Shown here piece by piece: positions 8,357 to 19,513 of a DNA stretch of 64,000 nucleotides; positions within the stretch are counted from its first letter, which is position 1; each line of letters starts with the position of its first letter. The position numbers and the translations under genes were made by a program. Under the pieces are notes generated by a model. The model was not told where the DNA came from, ran no database searches, and worked only from the letters and a program-made list of their open reading frames with translations. The stretch lies in NCBI RefSeq assembly GCF_000092645.1, contig NC_014165.1, positions 2,108,001 through 2,172,000 of the forward strand, in the 5' to 3' direction. Source of the DNA: Thermobispora bispora DSM 43833. Its GTDB lineage: Bacteria > Actinomycetota > Actinomycetes > Streptosporangiales > Streptosporangiaceae.

Positions 8357-9481
8357 GTGGAGACGGTGCGTATCGGCGTCGCCGGGCTCGGGGCGATCGC
8401 CCAGGTCGCCTACCTGCCGTTGCTGGACCGGCGACGGGACCTGTTCCGCCTGGCCGCGGTCTGCGACCTGGACCGGGAGCACGCCGAGTGGTTCGGCCAC
8501 CGGTTCGGGGTCCCCGCGTACGACGACCCGGAGCGCATGCTGGACGCGGGCGGCTGCGACGCGCTGCTCGTGCTCACCTCGGGCTCACACGGCGCCCTGG
8601 TGCGGGCCGCGCTCGAGCGCGGCCTGTGGGTGCTGTCGGAGGTGCCGCTCGGCTACAGCCGGGCCGAGCTGAGCGATCTCCCGGACGCGGCCCGGCTCAT
8701 GGTGGGCTATATGAAGCAGTACGACCCGGCGGCGCAGCGCCTGCTCGAGTGCCTGCACGAGGCCGGCGGGCCCGAGGTGATCCGCCACCTCTGCGTCACG
8801 GTGCTGCGTCCCCCGGGGCGGACTCAGCTGCTGTTCGCCAAGCCCCGCGGCTCGCACCCCTCGCCGGCCCGGCTGTCCCGGTACGCCGACGCGGACGAGC
8901 GGTCGATCAGTGCCGCCCTCGGCGAGGAGGCGCCGAAGCCGGTGCGCCGCCTCTACGCCGAGGTGCTGCTGGAGGGCGTCTGCCTGGAGCTGTCGCTCAT
9001 CCGGATGTTCACCGGGGCGCCCGCCTCGGTCGACCACGTGGCCGTCTGGCCGGCCGAGACGTACCCGCCCTCCGTCGAGGCGTCCGGCGCCCTGCCGGGC
9101 GCGGGCAGGTACGGCCTGCACTGGCACTTCCTCACCGGCTACCCCGCCTACCACCAGACGGTGGCGCTCCATCACGAGCACGGGTCGTTCGAGCTGAGCT
9201 TCCGGTGCCCCTACCTGCTCAACACGCCGAGCAGGCTGCTGATCAGGTCGCGGATCGGCACCACGGAGCGGACGCTGGTCTTCGAGGACGTGGCCGAGGC
9301 GTTCGAGCGGCAGCTCGTCGCCTTCCACCGGTTCGTCACCCAGGACGAGCGGCCGGTGAGCGGGCTCGCCGAGGCGCTCACCGACATCGCCGTGGCCCAG
9401 CGGATGATCCGCAGGTACGCCGAGGCGGCGGGCGAACCGGTCGGCGGGGAGTGCGCCGCCCTGCCCGCCGGGGGCGGGTGA
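8357..9481 (+). CDS. Gfo/Idh/MocA-family oxidoreductase-like protein
   Basis: 374 residues. The N-terminal Rossmann domain (VRIGVAGLGAIAQVAYLP) and following strands are typical of NAD(P)-dependent sugar/inositol dehydrogenases of the Gfo/Idh/MocA family. The usual catalytic Glu-Lys-Pro motif reads SEVPLGYS here, so the lysine is replaced by valine and activity is doubtful. The C-terminal half carries a typical beta-sheet region (GLHWHFLTGYPAYHQTVALHHEHGS). I chose GTG 8357 because GAGGGG sits 9 nt before it; ATG 8348 is too close to that site. The gene splits pup from prcBA on the opposite strand. Confidence 0.85.
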   Translation: METVRIGVAGLGAIAQVAYLPLLDRRRDLFRLAAVCDLDREHAEWFGHRFGVPAYDDPERMLDAGGCDALLVLTSGSHGALVRAALERGLWVLSEVPLGYSRAELSDLPDAARLMVGYMKQYDPAAQRLLECLHEAGGPEVIRHLCVTVLRPPGRTQLLFAKPRGSHPSPARLSRYADADERSISAALGEEAPKPVRRLYAEVLLEGVCLELSLIRMFTGAPASVDHVAVWPAETYPPSVEASGALPGAGRYGLHWHFLTGYPAYHQTVALHHEHGSFELSFRCPYLLNTPSRLLIRSRIGTTERTLVFEDVAEAFERQLVAFHRFVTQDERPVSGLAEALTDIAVAQRMIRRYAEAAGEPVGGECAALPAGGG

Positions 9482-9594
9482 GGGCGGCCCGGGCCGTTGC
9501 CGCGCCGGCCCGGGCCAGACCCGGGGCGTCCCGGGATCCCGGTCCGTGGGCGGCGCGGTGCCGGCGGCCATCGGGCGGGACCGGCGCTCACGCC

Positions 9595-9626
9595 AGCGAC
9601 CCCGGCGCGATCGCGCCAGGGTCGCT
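9595..9626. terminator. Stem-loop terminator between convergent Gfo/Idh-like gene and pup
   Basis: Near-perfect inverted repeat, arms AGCGACCCCGGCGCG and CGCGCCAGGGTCGCT with one mismatch and a 2-nt centre (effective loop 4 nt). There is no U-run, as is usual in high-GC actinobacteria. Confidence 0.65.
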
Positions 9627-9729
9627 CAGGCCGATCCACGTGACGACGGCGTCGGCGCCCGCACCGTTCGAGGTCGCGGAGGTTCGGTACGGCTCCCGCT
9701 CCGTCGGGCTCATCGACGCTCGGTGTGGC

Positions 9730-9749
9730 GTGCCGGGCTCGCCCGGCAC
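9730..9749 (-). terminator. Hairpin downstream of pup
   Basis: Perfect 9-bp arms GTGCCGGGC / GCCCGGCAC around TC, 20 bp past the pup stop codon on the minus strand. Probable pup terminator. Confidence 0.65.
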
Positions 9750-9768
9750 CTCCGCGGTGTGACCGGGG

Positions 9769-9978
9769 TCACTCACCGCCCTTCTGCACGTACGACCGGA
9801 CGAACTCCTCGGCGTTCTCCTCAAGGACCTCGTCGATCTCGTCCAGGATCGCGTCCACGTCGTCGGAGAGCTTCTCGTGGCGCTCCTTGACCGCGTCCGA
9901 TGCCTGGACCTCGACCTCTTCGGTCTCGCGATCCTGGCGGCTGGCGCTCTTCTGCCCGCCGGTCTCCCTGGTCGCCAT
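9769..9978 (-). CDS. pup: Pup, prokaryotic ubiquitin-like protein (C-terminal Glu form)
   Basis: 69 residues. Intrinsically disordered, acidic tag attached by PafA, removed by Dop and recognised by the Arc/Mpa coiled coil. The N-terminus is charged and polar. The helical Arc-binding segment is about residues 28-58 (AVKERHEKLSDDVDAILDEI). The protein ends VQKGGE. Because the last residue is already glutamate rather than glutamine, it should not need Dop deamidation before ligation. ATG 9978 is supported by GGAGGT with 7-nt spacing. Followed by a perfect hairpin. It is not contiguous with dop or prcB here. Confidence 0.97.
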   Translation of the reverse strand: MATRETGGQKSASRQDRETEEVEVQASDAVKERHEKLSDDVDAILDEIDEVLEENAEEFVRSYVQKGGE

Positions 9979-10791
9979 GGTCCATACCTCCGCTGCTCGG
10001 GGGATACCTCTAGCCTTTATCTTCCCCGAACCGGGCGATAATGCGCATGAAACCGCAGCCGGGCCGCGCCGTGGGCAATCGCCACACCAGCCACGGTAGA
10101 TCGGATCGTTACCGCCCCACAACTCGGCCGTGACCGCACGCTCCCCCGCCGCCGGGATCGTTCCACGGCGCGTTTCGATCATCGACGGCTGAGCGGGCTG
10201 CGCGGCGGGGCGCGAGCCGGCTCCCCGGGCCGCCGGGGCCCGCGGCGCCCGCTCCGCCCCTCGCCGGCCGCGGACGGCCGGCCCGGCCGTGCCCGTGCGG
10301 CGGGTGCGCGCCTTCGTCGAGAACGCCGACGAGCCCGTCTGGCGGCATGTGGCGGCCACCCGGACGCCGGGGGCGTCCTCCGTCACCGTCTTCCCTCGGG
10401 GATGCCATGGAACCGCGAGAACGCCATGGAGACGGCAGCGTTCCGGGGTGCGGACGGCCGGCGTCCGCACCGGCCCGACGCCTTTACAACGTAGATTCAC
10501 ATCTCGCGGCGCGCTCCCGGCGCGGCGCACGGGCTCGGGTGTGGCGCGCGGGCATGGTCCTGTTCACGAGGCATGGCAGGCCCGGCGGCAGCGGGCACGG
10601 CGCACCCGGCGATAGCGGGCACGGCACGCCCGGCGGCCCGGCTCGCGGTGCAGGGCACGCCCGGCAACGCGGGCACGGCACGCCCGCCCCGCTGCATCCG
10701 GCCGGCTCCGGAGGCACTCTCTCCCCCGCCCCGGCCGGGCCCGCCGGACCAGGCACGCGCGGCGGGCCCGTGCGGCGGGCCCGGCGCGCGG
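9979..10791. other. 813-bp gap between dop and pup, no gene seen
   Basis: In many actinobacteria dop and pup are adjacent. Here the gap has no open frame with a family signature on either strand. The pup-proximal 100 bp hold its promoter region (TAGAGG and related boxes) and Shine-Dalgarno. The dop-proximal part carries GC-rich degenerate repeats (see 10580-10690). It may be the remnant of a lost gene or an untranslated spacer. Confidence 0.55.
10580..10690. repeat. GC-rich degenerate short repeats downstream of dop
   Basis: At least three copies of the core GCGGGCACGGC followed by G/A-C-A/G-CCCG(G)C, with a shorter GGGCACGCCCGGC copy between. Spacing is irregular (about 24-50 bp). Found by eye; copy boundaries are approximate. 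Confidence 0.5.
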
Positions 10792-12309
10792 TCAGCCCTC
10801 GCCGGTGAGCGCGGCGACGAGCTCGGCGGCGGTCCGGCAGCGGTCGAGCAGCTCGCCCACGTGCGCCTTGGTGCCCCGCAGCGGCTCCAGGGTGGGCACC
10901 CGCTGCAGCGACTCCCGGCCCGGGATGTCGAAGATCACCGAGTCCCACGAGGCGGCGGCGACCGAGTCGCTGTACTGCCGCAGGCACCGGCCGCGGAAGT
11001 AGGCCCGGGTGTCGGTGGGCGGGTTCTCCACCGCGTGCTCGATCTCCTCGTCCGTGACGATCCGCTCCATCCGGCCGCGCGCGACGAGCCGGTTGTACAG
11101 GCCGCGGTCGGGCCGGATGTCGGAGTACTGGAGGTCGACGAGCTGCAGGCGCGGGTGCGACCAGCTCAGCCCGTCCCTGGCCCGGTAGCCCTCGAGCAGC
11201 TCCAGCTTCGCCACCCAGTCGAGCTCCCGGGAGCACAGCATCGGGTCCTCGGCGAGCCTGGTGAGCACCGACTCCCACCGGTTGAGGACGTCCTTGGTCA
11301 TCTCGTCGACGCTGGAGCCGTACCGGTCCTCCACGTACTTGCGCGCCTGCTCCAGATACTCCATCTGCATCTGCACGGCGGTCATCTTCCGCCCGTTGCG
11401 CAGCGGGATCTGGTACTTGCAGGTGGGATCGTGGGAGACCGCCCGGAGGGCGGCGACCGGGGCCTCGGGCGTCAGGTCGATGGTGAGGAACCCGTCCTCG
11501 ATCATCGCGAGGACCAGCGCAGTGGTCCCCAGCTTCAAATATGTCGAAATTTCCGACATATTTGCGTCGCCGATGATCACGTGCAGCCGGCGGTACTTCT
11601 CCGGGTCGGCGTGCGGCTCGTCCCGCGTGTTGATGATCGGCCGCTTGAGCGTGGTCTCCAGGCCCACCTCGACCTCGAAGAAGTCGGCGCGCTGGCTGAT
11701 CTGGAACCCCTCGCCCCGGGAGTCCTGGCCGATGCCGACCTTGCCGGCGCCGCAGACCACCTGACGGGAGACGAAGAACGGCGTCAGGTGCCGGACGATG
11801 TCGGCGAACGGCGTGGACCGGCGCATCAGGTAGTTCTCGTGGCAGCCGTACGAGGCGCCCTTGGCGTCGGTGTTGTTCTTGTAGAGCTGGATCGGGGAGT
11901 TGCCGGGGATCGCCGACGCGCGCATCGCCGCGTCGTACATGACCCGCTCCCCGGCCTTGTCCCAGATCACGGCCGCCCGCGGGTTGGTGCACTCGGGTGT
12001 CGAGTACTCCGGGTGGGCGTGGTCGACGTAGAGCCGGGCGCCGTTGGTGAGGATCACGTTGGCCAGGCCGAGATCCTCGTCGGTGAGCTGGCTCTGGTCG
12101 GCCACCTCCCGGGCGAGATCGAACCCACGGGCGTCACGGAGCGGGTTCTCCTCCTCGAAATCCCATCGAGCCCGGCGGGCCCGCGCGGCCGAAGCCGTCA
12201 GGTAGGCGTTGACGACCTGCGAAGAGGTCACCATCGCGTTGGCCCCCGGTTGCCCGGGCACGGCGATGCCGTACTCGGTCTCGATGCCCATCACCCGCCG
12301 AACCGTCAT
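10792..12309 (-). CDS. dop: Dop, depupylase (Pup deamidase/depupylase)
   Basis: 505 residues, PafA-like glutamine-synthetase fold. Removes Pup from substrates, and in species with Pup-Gln also deamidates it. Motifs: [27 protein letters not shown] (containing the catalytic-type aspartate), [19 protein letters not shown] and [10 protein letters not shown]. An insertion before GARLY (residues about 40-80) corresponds to the Dop-loop that separates Dop from PafA. ATG 12309 follows GGCGGGG; GTG 12315 is an alternative. With Pup ending in Glu, its main role here is probably depupylation. It contains an unusual AT-rich inverted repeat (see 11536-11564). Confidence 0.97.
   Translation of the reverse strand: MTVRRVMGIETEYGIAVPGQPGANAMVTSSQVVNAYLTASAARARRARWDFEEENPLRDARGFDLAREVADQSQLTDEDLGLANVILTNGARLYVDHAHPEYSTPECTNPRAAVIWDKAGERVMYDAAMRASAIPGNSPIQLYKNNTDAKGASYGCHENYLMRRSTPFADIVRHLTPFFVSRQVVCGAGKVGIGQDSRGEGFQISQRADFFEVEVGLETTLKRPIINTRDEPHADPEKYRRLHVIIGDANMSEISTYLKLGTTALVLAMIEDGFLTIDLTPEAPVAALRAVSHDPTCKYQIPLRNGRKMTAVQMQMEYLEQARKYVEDRYGSSVDEMTKDVLNRWESVLTRLAEDPMLCSRELDWVAKLELLEGYRARDGLSWSHPRLQLVDLQYSDIRPDRGLYNRLVARGRMERIVTDEEIEHAVENPPTDTRAYFRGRCLRQYSDSVAAASWDSVIFDIPGRESLQRVPTLEPLRGTKAHVGELLDRCRTAAELVAALTGEG
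11536..11564. repeat. AT-rich perfect inverted repeat inside dop
   Basis: Arms CAAATATGTCG and CGACATATTTG (11 bp, perfect) flank AAATTTC. It encodes part of [10 protein letters not shown] using A/T-ending codons, in sharp contrast to the surrounding GC-ending codons. The same protein motif in pafA uses GC-rich codons and shows no dyad. Confidence 0.85.
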
Positions 12310-12352
12310 GCGCACCCCGCCTGCGTCAGGCCATCATCAGTCCTATGGTGTG

Positions 12353-12358
12353 AGCCTA
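12353..12358 (-). promoter_or_regulatory. -10 box of dop (TAGGCT)
   Basis: TAGGCT on the minus strand would give a leader of about 35 nt carrying the dop Shine-Dalgarno. It lies in the 79-bp gap after the acyltransferase gene. Confidence 0.4.
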
Positions 12359-12388
12359 GCCCTTTCTCTATGCCCCGCAGCCAGACGG

Positions 12389-13603
12389 TTACGGCACGGA
12401 TGCCTCACCACTTTGCGTCAAGTGCGGGGCACCGCCGCGGCGCGCCCGCCGGGGACGGCGGACCAGGGCCGTCAGCCGGCCCCGGAGCCATCGCTGGCCG
12501 GGCGCGTCCACGAACCGGTAGACGAGATAGGACAGGACGATCGCGACCGCCATCGTCAGCAGGGCGAGCGGCCAGGGGGCGAGATCGTCCCGGTAGGACG
12601 GGATGAGCACCGCGGAGACCGTCTGGTGCAGCAGGTAAAGCGGGTAGGTGAGCGCCCCGACGGTCACCAGCCCGCGCCAGCGCACCCACCGCAGCCCGCC
12701 GAGCGCGACCGCGATCATCAGCGCGAAGATCAGCGTGATCACGACCACCACCGCCTCGGGCGGGGCCGGGAAGTGCCGGAACCCGATCAGCTTGACCCGG
12801 CCGCCCACGCGCTCCAGGGCCGCGTACAGCGACATGCCGAAGGAGGCGGCGAGGATCAGCCACGGCATGCCCGCGGCGGCCCGGGGGCCGAACCGGTGGA
12901 TCAGGTAGCAGGCCATGCCCGCGATGAAGTACGGCGCCTGCCGGGGCATGAAGACGAGCAGGAGCGCCTCGTGCCGGGTGAGCTCGGCCACCAGGGCGAG
13001 CGCCAGCCAGGCCGACATGAAGACCAGGCACCGGCGCAGGGTGATCCCGAAGAGGCTGAAGATCCCCACCAGCAGGTAGAACCGGAGCTCCACCCAGAGC
13101 GACCAGAAGACGCCGGCCGCGTGGCCCACGCCGAAGGCGCTCTGCAGCATGGTGAGGTTGAGCAGGTACTCCCCGGCCGAGAGCTTGGGGTCGAACCCGG
13201 TGACCCCGCTGAACCGGTAGAGGATGAAGATCAGGACGACGGTGAACCAGTACGCCGGGTAGAGCCGGGCCGCGCGGGAGACCGCGAACTCGCCGACCGT
13301 GCGGCCCCATACGCTCATCAGGATCACGAAGCCGCTGATGAGGAAGAACAGCTCCACACCGAGGATGCCGAGCACGCTGAGCCGCGCCACGGACGGGAAG
13401 AGCTCGGTCGGGTGCTCGCCCCACAGGGAGCGGCTCGCCGCGAGGTAGTGGAAGGCCATCACGGCGAACGCGGCGATGAACCGCAGGGCGTCCAGCTCGA
13501 TGAGGCGCGGGCCCTTCACCGGCCGGGGTTCCGGCGCGCCGCGGCGGCCGGGAGCGGCCGCCCGGGCACGGCCGGGGAGCCCGGAGAGCGTCGTGTCGGC
13601 CAT
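12389..13603 (-). CDS. Acyltransferase 3 (OafA/YrhL-type) integral membrane protein
   Basis: About 404 residues, roughly ten hydrophobic helices. It belongs to the family that O-acylates surface sugars or other exported molecules. The start of the domain shows LIELDALRFIAAFAVMAFHY (the family R-x-x-A-x-x-V-x-x-H pattern); then ELFFLISGFVI and SAFGVGHAAGVFWSLWVELRFY follow. The N-terminal 33 residues are basic and low-complexity. Substrate cannot be told from sequence. Start ATG 13603 chosen; GTG 13612 is possible. It lies between arc and dop, reading the same way, but is separated from arc by a strong terminator. Confidence 0.88.
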   Translation of the reverse strand: MADTTLSGLPGRARAAAPGRRGAPEPRPVKGPRLIELDALRFIAAFAVMAFHYLAASRSLWGEHPTELFPSVARLSVLGILGVELFFLISGFVILMSVWGRTVGEFAVSRAARLYPAYWFTVVLIFILYRFSGVTGFDPKLSAGEYLLNLTMLQSAFGVGHAAGVFWSLWVELRFYLLVGIFSLFGITLRRCLVFMSAWLALALVAELTRHEALLLVFMPRQAPYFIAGMACYLIHRFGPRAAAGMPWLILAASFGMSLYAALERVGGRVKLIGFRHFPAPPEAVVVVITLIFALMIAVALGGLRWVRWRGLVTVGALTYPLYLLHQTVSAVLIPSYRDDLAPWPLALLTMAVAIVLSYLVYRFVDAPGQRWLRGRLTALVRRPRRARRGGAPHLTQSGEASVP

Positions 13604-13722
13604 CGGGGTCACCGAGGCGGGCGTAGGTCGATCACGCTCAGTTGGACGCGATCATCGCTCGCCCGGTTCCGGCCGTGCGGTACGGCGGGCCCGCCCGGTG
13701 AGGAGACATGACGGCCCTGAAA

Positions 13723-13764
13723 CGGGCAGAGCGGCGCGATCCCAAGATCGCGCCGCTCTGCCCG
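13723..13764 (-). terminator. Strong hairpin terminator after arc
   Basis: Perfect 19-bp stem (13723-13741 pairing with 13746-13764) with loop CCAA, 32 bp beyond the arc stop. On the minus strand it is followed by GTTTC. It should insulate the acyltransferase and dop from arc transcription. Confidence 0.85.
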
Positions 13765-13795
13765 CCGCCCGCCTCCGGGGCGGAGGTGAGTCAGC

Positions 13796-15559
13796 TCACA
13801 GGTACTGGCCGGTGTTGGCGACCGTGTCGATCGACCGGCCGGCCTCGGTGCCCTGCTTCCCTTGCACGAGCGTGCGGATGTACACGATCCGCTCGCCCTT
13901 CTTCCCGGAGATCCGGGCCCAATCGTCGGGGTTGGTGGTGTTGGGCAGGTCCTCGTTCTCGGAGAACTCGTCCACGCAGGCGGCGAGCAGGTGGGAGATC
14001 CGCAGGCCCTTCTGGCCGGTCTCCAGGTACTCCTTGATCGCCATCTTCTTCGCCCGGTCCACGATGTTGTGGATCATGGCGCCGGAGTTGAAGTCCTTGA
14101 AGTACAGGATCTCCTTGTCGCCGTTGGCGTAGGTGACCTCCAGGAACCGGTTCTCCTCGGTCTCGGCGTACATCCGCTCGACGACGCGCTGGATCATCGC
14201 CTGGATCGTCGCCTCGCGGTCGCCGCCGTGCTCGGCGAGGTCGTCGGCGTGGAGCGGGAGGTCCGGCACGAGGTACTTGGAGAAGATGTCCTTGGCCGCC
14301 TCCGCGTCCGGCCGCTCGATCTTGATCTTGACGTCCAGCCGGCCGGGCCGCAGGATCGCCGGGTCGATCATGTCCTCCCGGTTGGAGGCGCCGATGACGA
14401 TGACGTTCTCCAGGCCCTCGACACCGTCGATCTCCGACAGGAGCTGCGGCACGATCGTGTTCTCCACGTCCGAGGAGACGCCCGACCCCCGGGTGCGGAA
14501 GATCGAGTCCATCTCGTCGAAGAACACGATCACCGGCGCGCCCTCGGACGCCTTCTCCCGGGCGCGCTGGAAGACCAGGCGGATGTGCCGCTCGGTCTCG
14601 CCGACGTACTTGTTGAGGAGCTCGGGGCCCTTGATGTTGAGGAAGAAGCTCTTCCCCGACTGGCCGGTCCGCTCCGCGACCTGCTTGGCGAGGGAGTTGG
14701 CGACCGCCTTGGCGATGAGCGTCTTGCCGCAGCCCGGCGGGCCGTACAGCAGCACGCCCTTCGGCGGGCGGAGCTTGTACTCCTTGAACAGGTCGGCGTG
14801 CAGGTAGGGAAGCTCGATGGCGTCCCTGATCTGCTCGATCTGCCGGCTGAGGCCGCCGATCTCCTCGTAGGTGACGTCCGGCACCTCCTCCAGCACGAGC
14901 TCCTCGACCTCGGCCTTCGGGATGCGCTCGTAGACGAAGTTCGAGCGGGGTTCGAGCAGGAGGGAGTCACCGGCGCGCAGCGGCTGGTCCCGCAGGGAGT
15001 GGGCCAGCCTGACCACGCGCTCCTCGTCCGCGTGCGAGATGACCAGGGCGCGCTCACCGTCGTCGAGGAGCTCCTTGAGCATGACGATCTCGCCGACCTG
15101 CTCGAAGCCGAGCGCCTCGACCACGTTCATCGCCTCGTTGAGCATGACCTCCTGGCCAGGCTTCAACGAGGAGACGTCGACGGCGGGGCTCACGTTCACC
15201 CTGAGCTTGCGCCCGCCGGTGAACACCTCGACCGTGCCGTCCTCCCTGGCGCCGATGAAGATCCCGAAACCGGAGGGTGGCTGGGCGAGGCGGTCCACCT
15301 CTTCCTTAAGGGCGACGATCTGGTCCCGCGCCTCCTTGAGGGTCGCGACCAGACGCTCGTTCTGGCTGGTCAGCGCGGCCACCTGGGCCTGTGCCTCGCG
15401 CAGGCGCTCTTCCAGGAGCCTTGTCTGCCGGGGGGTCTCGGCCAGCTTCCGCCTCAGCGCGGTCAGCTCCTCTTGCAGGAAGGAGACCTGTGCTGTGAGG
15501 TCGGCGACCTCCCTTTCGCGCTGCGCGGCTCGAGCCTCGGCATCGTCGCGAGCTGCCAC
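13796..15559 (-). CDS. arc: Arc/Mpa, proteasome-associated AAA+ ATPase
   Basis: 587 residues; hexameric unfoldase that feeds pupylated proteins to the 20S core. Order: coiled coil (about 3-92) that binds Pup, tandem OB folds (about 97-225), AAA+ domain with Walker A GPPGCGKT (273-280), Walker [10 protein letters not shown] (343-351) and arginine finger region ILRPGRLD, then a C-terminal domain. It ends NTGQYL, the penultimate-tyrosine docking tail. GTG 15559 follows AAGGAGGTG. The next gene upstream, trmI, reads the same way 187 bp away, as in M. tuberculosis. Confidence 0.97.
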   Translation of the reverse strand: MAARDDAEARAAQREREVADLTAQVSFLQEELTALRRKLAETPRQTRLLEERLREAQAQVAALTSQNERLVATLKEARDQIVALKEEVDRLAQPPSGFGIFIGAREDGTVEVFTGGRKLRVNVSPAVDVSSLKPGQEVMLNEAMNVVEALGFEQVGEIVMLKELLDDGERALVISHADEERVVRLAHSLRDQPLRAGDSLLLEPRSNFVYERIPKAEVEELVLEEVPDVTYEEIGGLSRQIEQIRDAIELPYLHADLFKEYKLRPPKGVLLYGPPGCGKTLIAKAVANSLAKQVAERTGQSGKSFFLNIKGPELLNKYVGETERHIRLVFQRAREKASEGAPVIVFFDEMDSIFRTRGSGVSSDVENTIVPQLLSEIDGVEGLENVIVIGASNREDMIDPAILRPGRLDVKIKIERPDAEAAKDIFSKYLVPDLPLHADDLAEHGGDREATIQAMIQRVVERMYAETEENRFLEVTYANGDKEILYFKDFNSGAMIHNIVDRAKKMAIKEYLETGQKGLRISHLLAACVDEFSENEDLPNTTNPDDWARISGKKGERIVYIRTLVQGKQGTEAGRSIDTVANTGQYL

Positions 15560-15746
15560 GCCCCGTCACCTCCTTCCCGGTCGAGAACGACTACCCAAGA
15601 CCCTACCTGTCTTGGCGCTGTACGTAACCTGGTCGATCAGTACTCGTCCGGTTACCCGGTGCGTGCGGCTTTTGGTGGCCACGAGACCCTTTCCGAGAGG
15701 GCTGGATAAGGAACACACTTAGTTGTTCCCATTTCGGACTGAATTT

Positions 15747-17895
<2,149 letters not shown>

Positions 17896-17900
17896 GCGCC

Positions 17901-17916
17901 CCGCCCGGCCGGGCGG
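17901..17916. terminator. Bidirectional hairpin between GNAT and FHA genes
   Basis: Perfect 16-bp palindrome CCGCCCGGCCGGGCGG in the 27-bp gap between convergent genes. Confidence 0.5.
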
Positions 17917-17922
17917 ACGCGG

Positions 17923-18927
17923 TCAGGCGTTCCGGCGCGCCTCGTAGCGGAGCGTCCGGGAGACGCCGACCCGCACCGTGGTGCCGGGGACGATCGGCAC
18001 CGGCTCGTTGGGCCGGATGTCGTAGAAGTTCGGATCCCCGGGCGGCTGGATCTGGGTCCCGTTCACCGAGCCGAGGTCGATGAGGGTCACGTCCCAGTTG
18101 TCGAGCGCCACCCGGACGTGCCTCCGGGAGACCGACCCGTCCGGGCTGGTGACCCGCACCGGGCGCGCCTCGCCCGACTTGACCTCGGTTGCCCGCTCCG
18201 GGTCGCGCCCGATGAGGTAGTCGCCGTCGAGCGGCAGGGTCGTGCCGTCGTCGAGCACGAGCACGCCGAGCTGCGGGCGCGGCCCCTGGTACGGCACCAC
18301 GGACCGCTGGTCGATCGCCGTGCCGCACACCGCGCACGTGGACGCCCGGGGGTCGTTGAAGTGGCCGTTCGGGCAGTCGACGCCATACACCATGGGCCGG
18401 GGCTCGGGCTGGGCCCCGAGGTCGAACCTGGTCGCCCCGGACGGGTCGTCCTCCTGACCGGGCCCCGCTCCCGCCCGGTTCTCCTGGCGCGGCTGCTCCT
18501 CCTCGGGCGGCCGGTCGAGCACCGGCTGCGGCCCGGAGGCGGGGCCGGGCGCCTGCACCGGGAGCGGCCCGGAGACGTACGCGGGCAGCGGCCCGGAGAC
18601 CGGGCCCGGCGGCAGCGGGCCCGAGGCCGGCTCGGCCGCGTCCGGCGTGCCCGGAAGCTGGAACGAGGGCGACAGCGGGTCCCGGCCGGGGGACGGCATC
18701 GGCGAGGGAGGCGGGGGCACCACCGGCCCGCGCGGGGCGATGGGGTCCTGCGCCCCGGTCTGGTGCACCGGCTGCGGGTGGTTCTGCTGCGGGACCACGC
18801 CCAGCGGCGGGAAGGCGAGCTCACCGTGCTGGGTGTAGTCGCACTCCACGCCCGCCCCGGGCACCACCCCGCCGTCGAGCCGCGCGAACGGCCCGGGCTG
18901 GCCGGCGCCCGGCAGCCGCAGCTCCAC
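17923..18927 (-). CDS. FHA-domain protein, C-terminal reading frame of a frameshifted gene
   Basis: 334 codons from GTG 18927. Opens VELRLPGAGQPGPF, then a long Pro/Gly/Ser-rich linker (about 50-180), a short zinc-ribbon-like segment (DCPNGHFNDP...CAVCGTAI) and a C-terminal FHA domain (LIGRDPE, SRRHVRV, LGSVNGT), which binds phosphothreonine. The frame stays open upstream to 18945. The N-terminal part continues from the frame at 18940-19312, so this looks like one original gene with a one-base loss or two-base gain near GGCCCGGGTC. Whether the GTG at 18927 is really used is unclear; no Shine-Dalgarno precedes it. Confidence 0.75.
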   Translation of the reverse strand: MELRLPGAGQPGPFARLDGGVVPGAGVECDYTQHGELAFPPLGVVPQQNHPQPVHQTGAQDPIAPRGPVVPPPPSPMPSPGRDPLSPSFQLPGTPDAAEPASGPLPPGPVSGPLPAYVSGPLPVQAPGPASGPQPVLDRPPEEEQPRQENRAGAGPGQEDDPSGATRFDLGAQPEPRPMVYGVDCPNGHFNDPRASTCAVCGTAIDQRSVVPYQGPRPQLGVLVLDDGTTLPLDGDYLIGRDPERATEVKSGEARPVRVTSPDGSVSRRHVRVALDNWDVTLIDLGSVNGTQIQPPGDPNFYDIRPNEPVPIVPGTTVRVGVSRTLRYEARRNA

Positions 18928-19312
18928 CCTGGAGACCCGGGCCGGTCACCAGGCGATCGGTCCAGGTGAGCGCATCCCGCCCGGCGAGGCGGACCTCACC
19001 GTCCGGGCCGCCGGAGACGCTCGCCACCGCCGCGCCGCTCACGAGCACGGCGATCCCGCCGTTCGCCGGACCGGCCACCGCGCAGGAGACCGGCTCCCCG
19101 CTGAGCGACCGCTCCATGGCGCGCGCGAGGACCTGGGCCACCCGCCGGGCCAGCGCGCGGCCGTCCCCGCCGGTCACGGCGGTGTCGTTCAGCGCGGCCA
19201 GCAACTCCTCGACCGGCTGGCCGGTGGCGCACACCAGCAGCAGGCCGTTCAGGTGGGCGACGACGCCCTCGCCTGGCAGCGGGCGGACCACACCCACGCG
19301 CTGTTCCGTCAC
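18821..19312 (-). CDS. N-terminal reading frame of the frameshifted FHA gene
   Basis: Starts at GTG 19312 with a strong GAGAGGGAGAG upstream (VTEQRVGVVRPLPGEGVVAHL). About 122 codons of plausible protein (GNAVLLV-like strands: GGIAVLVSGAAVASVSG; ends DRLVTG). After 18940 the frame turns into Arg/Ala-rich nonsense until the stop at 18821. The real continuation (RVSRVELRLPG) lies one frame over. I recognise no domain here; similar N-termini precede FHA domains in related actinobacteria as far as I recall. Confidence 0.6.
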   Translation of the reverse strand: MTEQRVGVVRPLPGEGVVAHLNGLLLVCATGQPVEELLAALNDTAVTGGDGRALARRVAQVLARAMERSLSGEPVSCAVAGPANGGIAVLVSGAAVASVSGGPDGEVRLAGRDALTWTDRLVTGPGLQGGAAAAGRRPARAVRAARRRGGARGGRGVRLHPAR

Positions 19313-19513
19313 AGAACTCTCCCTCTCGGACACGCCACCGCATGATCGGCACCCCGGTCAGGAATGCCGGTATCGGAAGGACCACCCCGGAAAGTAGCAA
19401 AAAGCATGGCAGATTCCTCAGCGGCCGATGCCACCCGATCGGTGTTCGGTGCTCCCTGACGAGAACACTAATGCCCGGCTCCCGCGCTGACGAGTGCCGC
19501 CCCGCCGCCCGGG

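Noticed and set aside
12389-13603. Acyltransferase as a Pup-pathway component
   Set aside because: It is an integral membrane O-acyltransferase behind a strong terminator; position alone does not justify a link.
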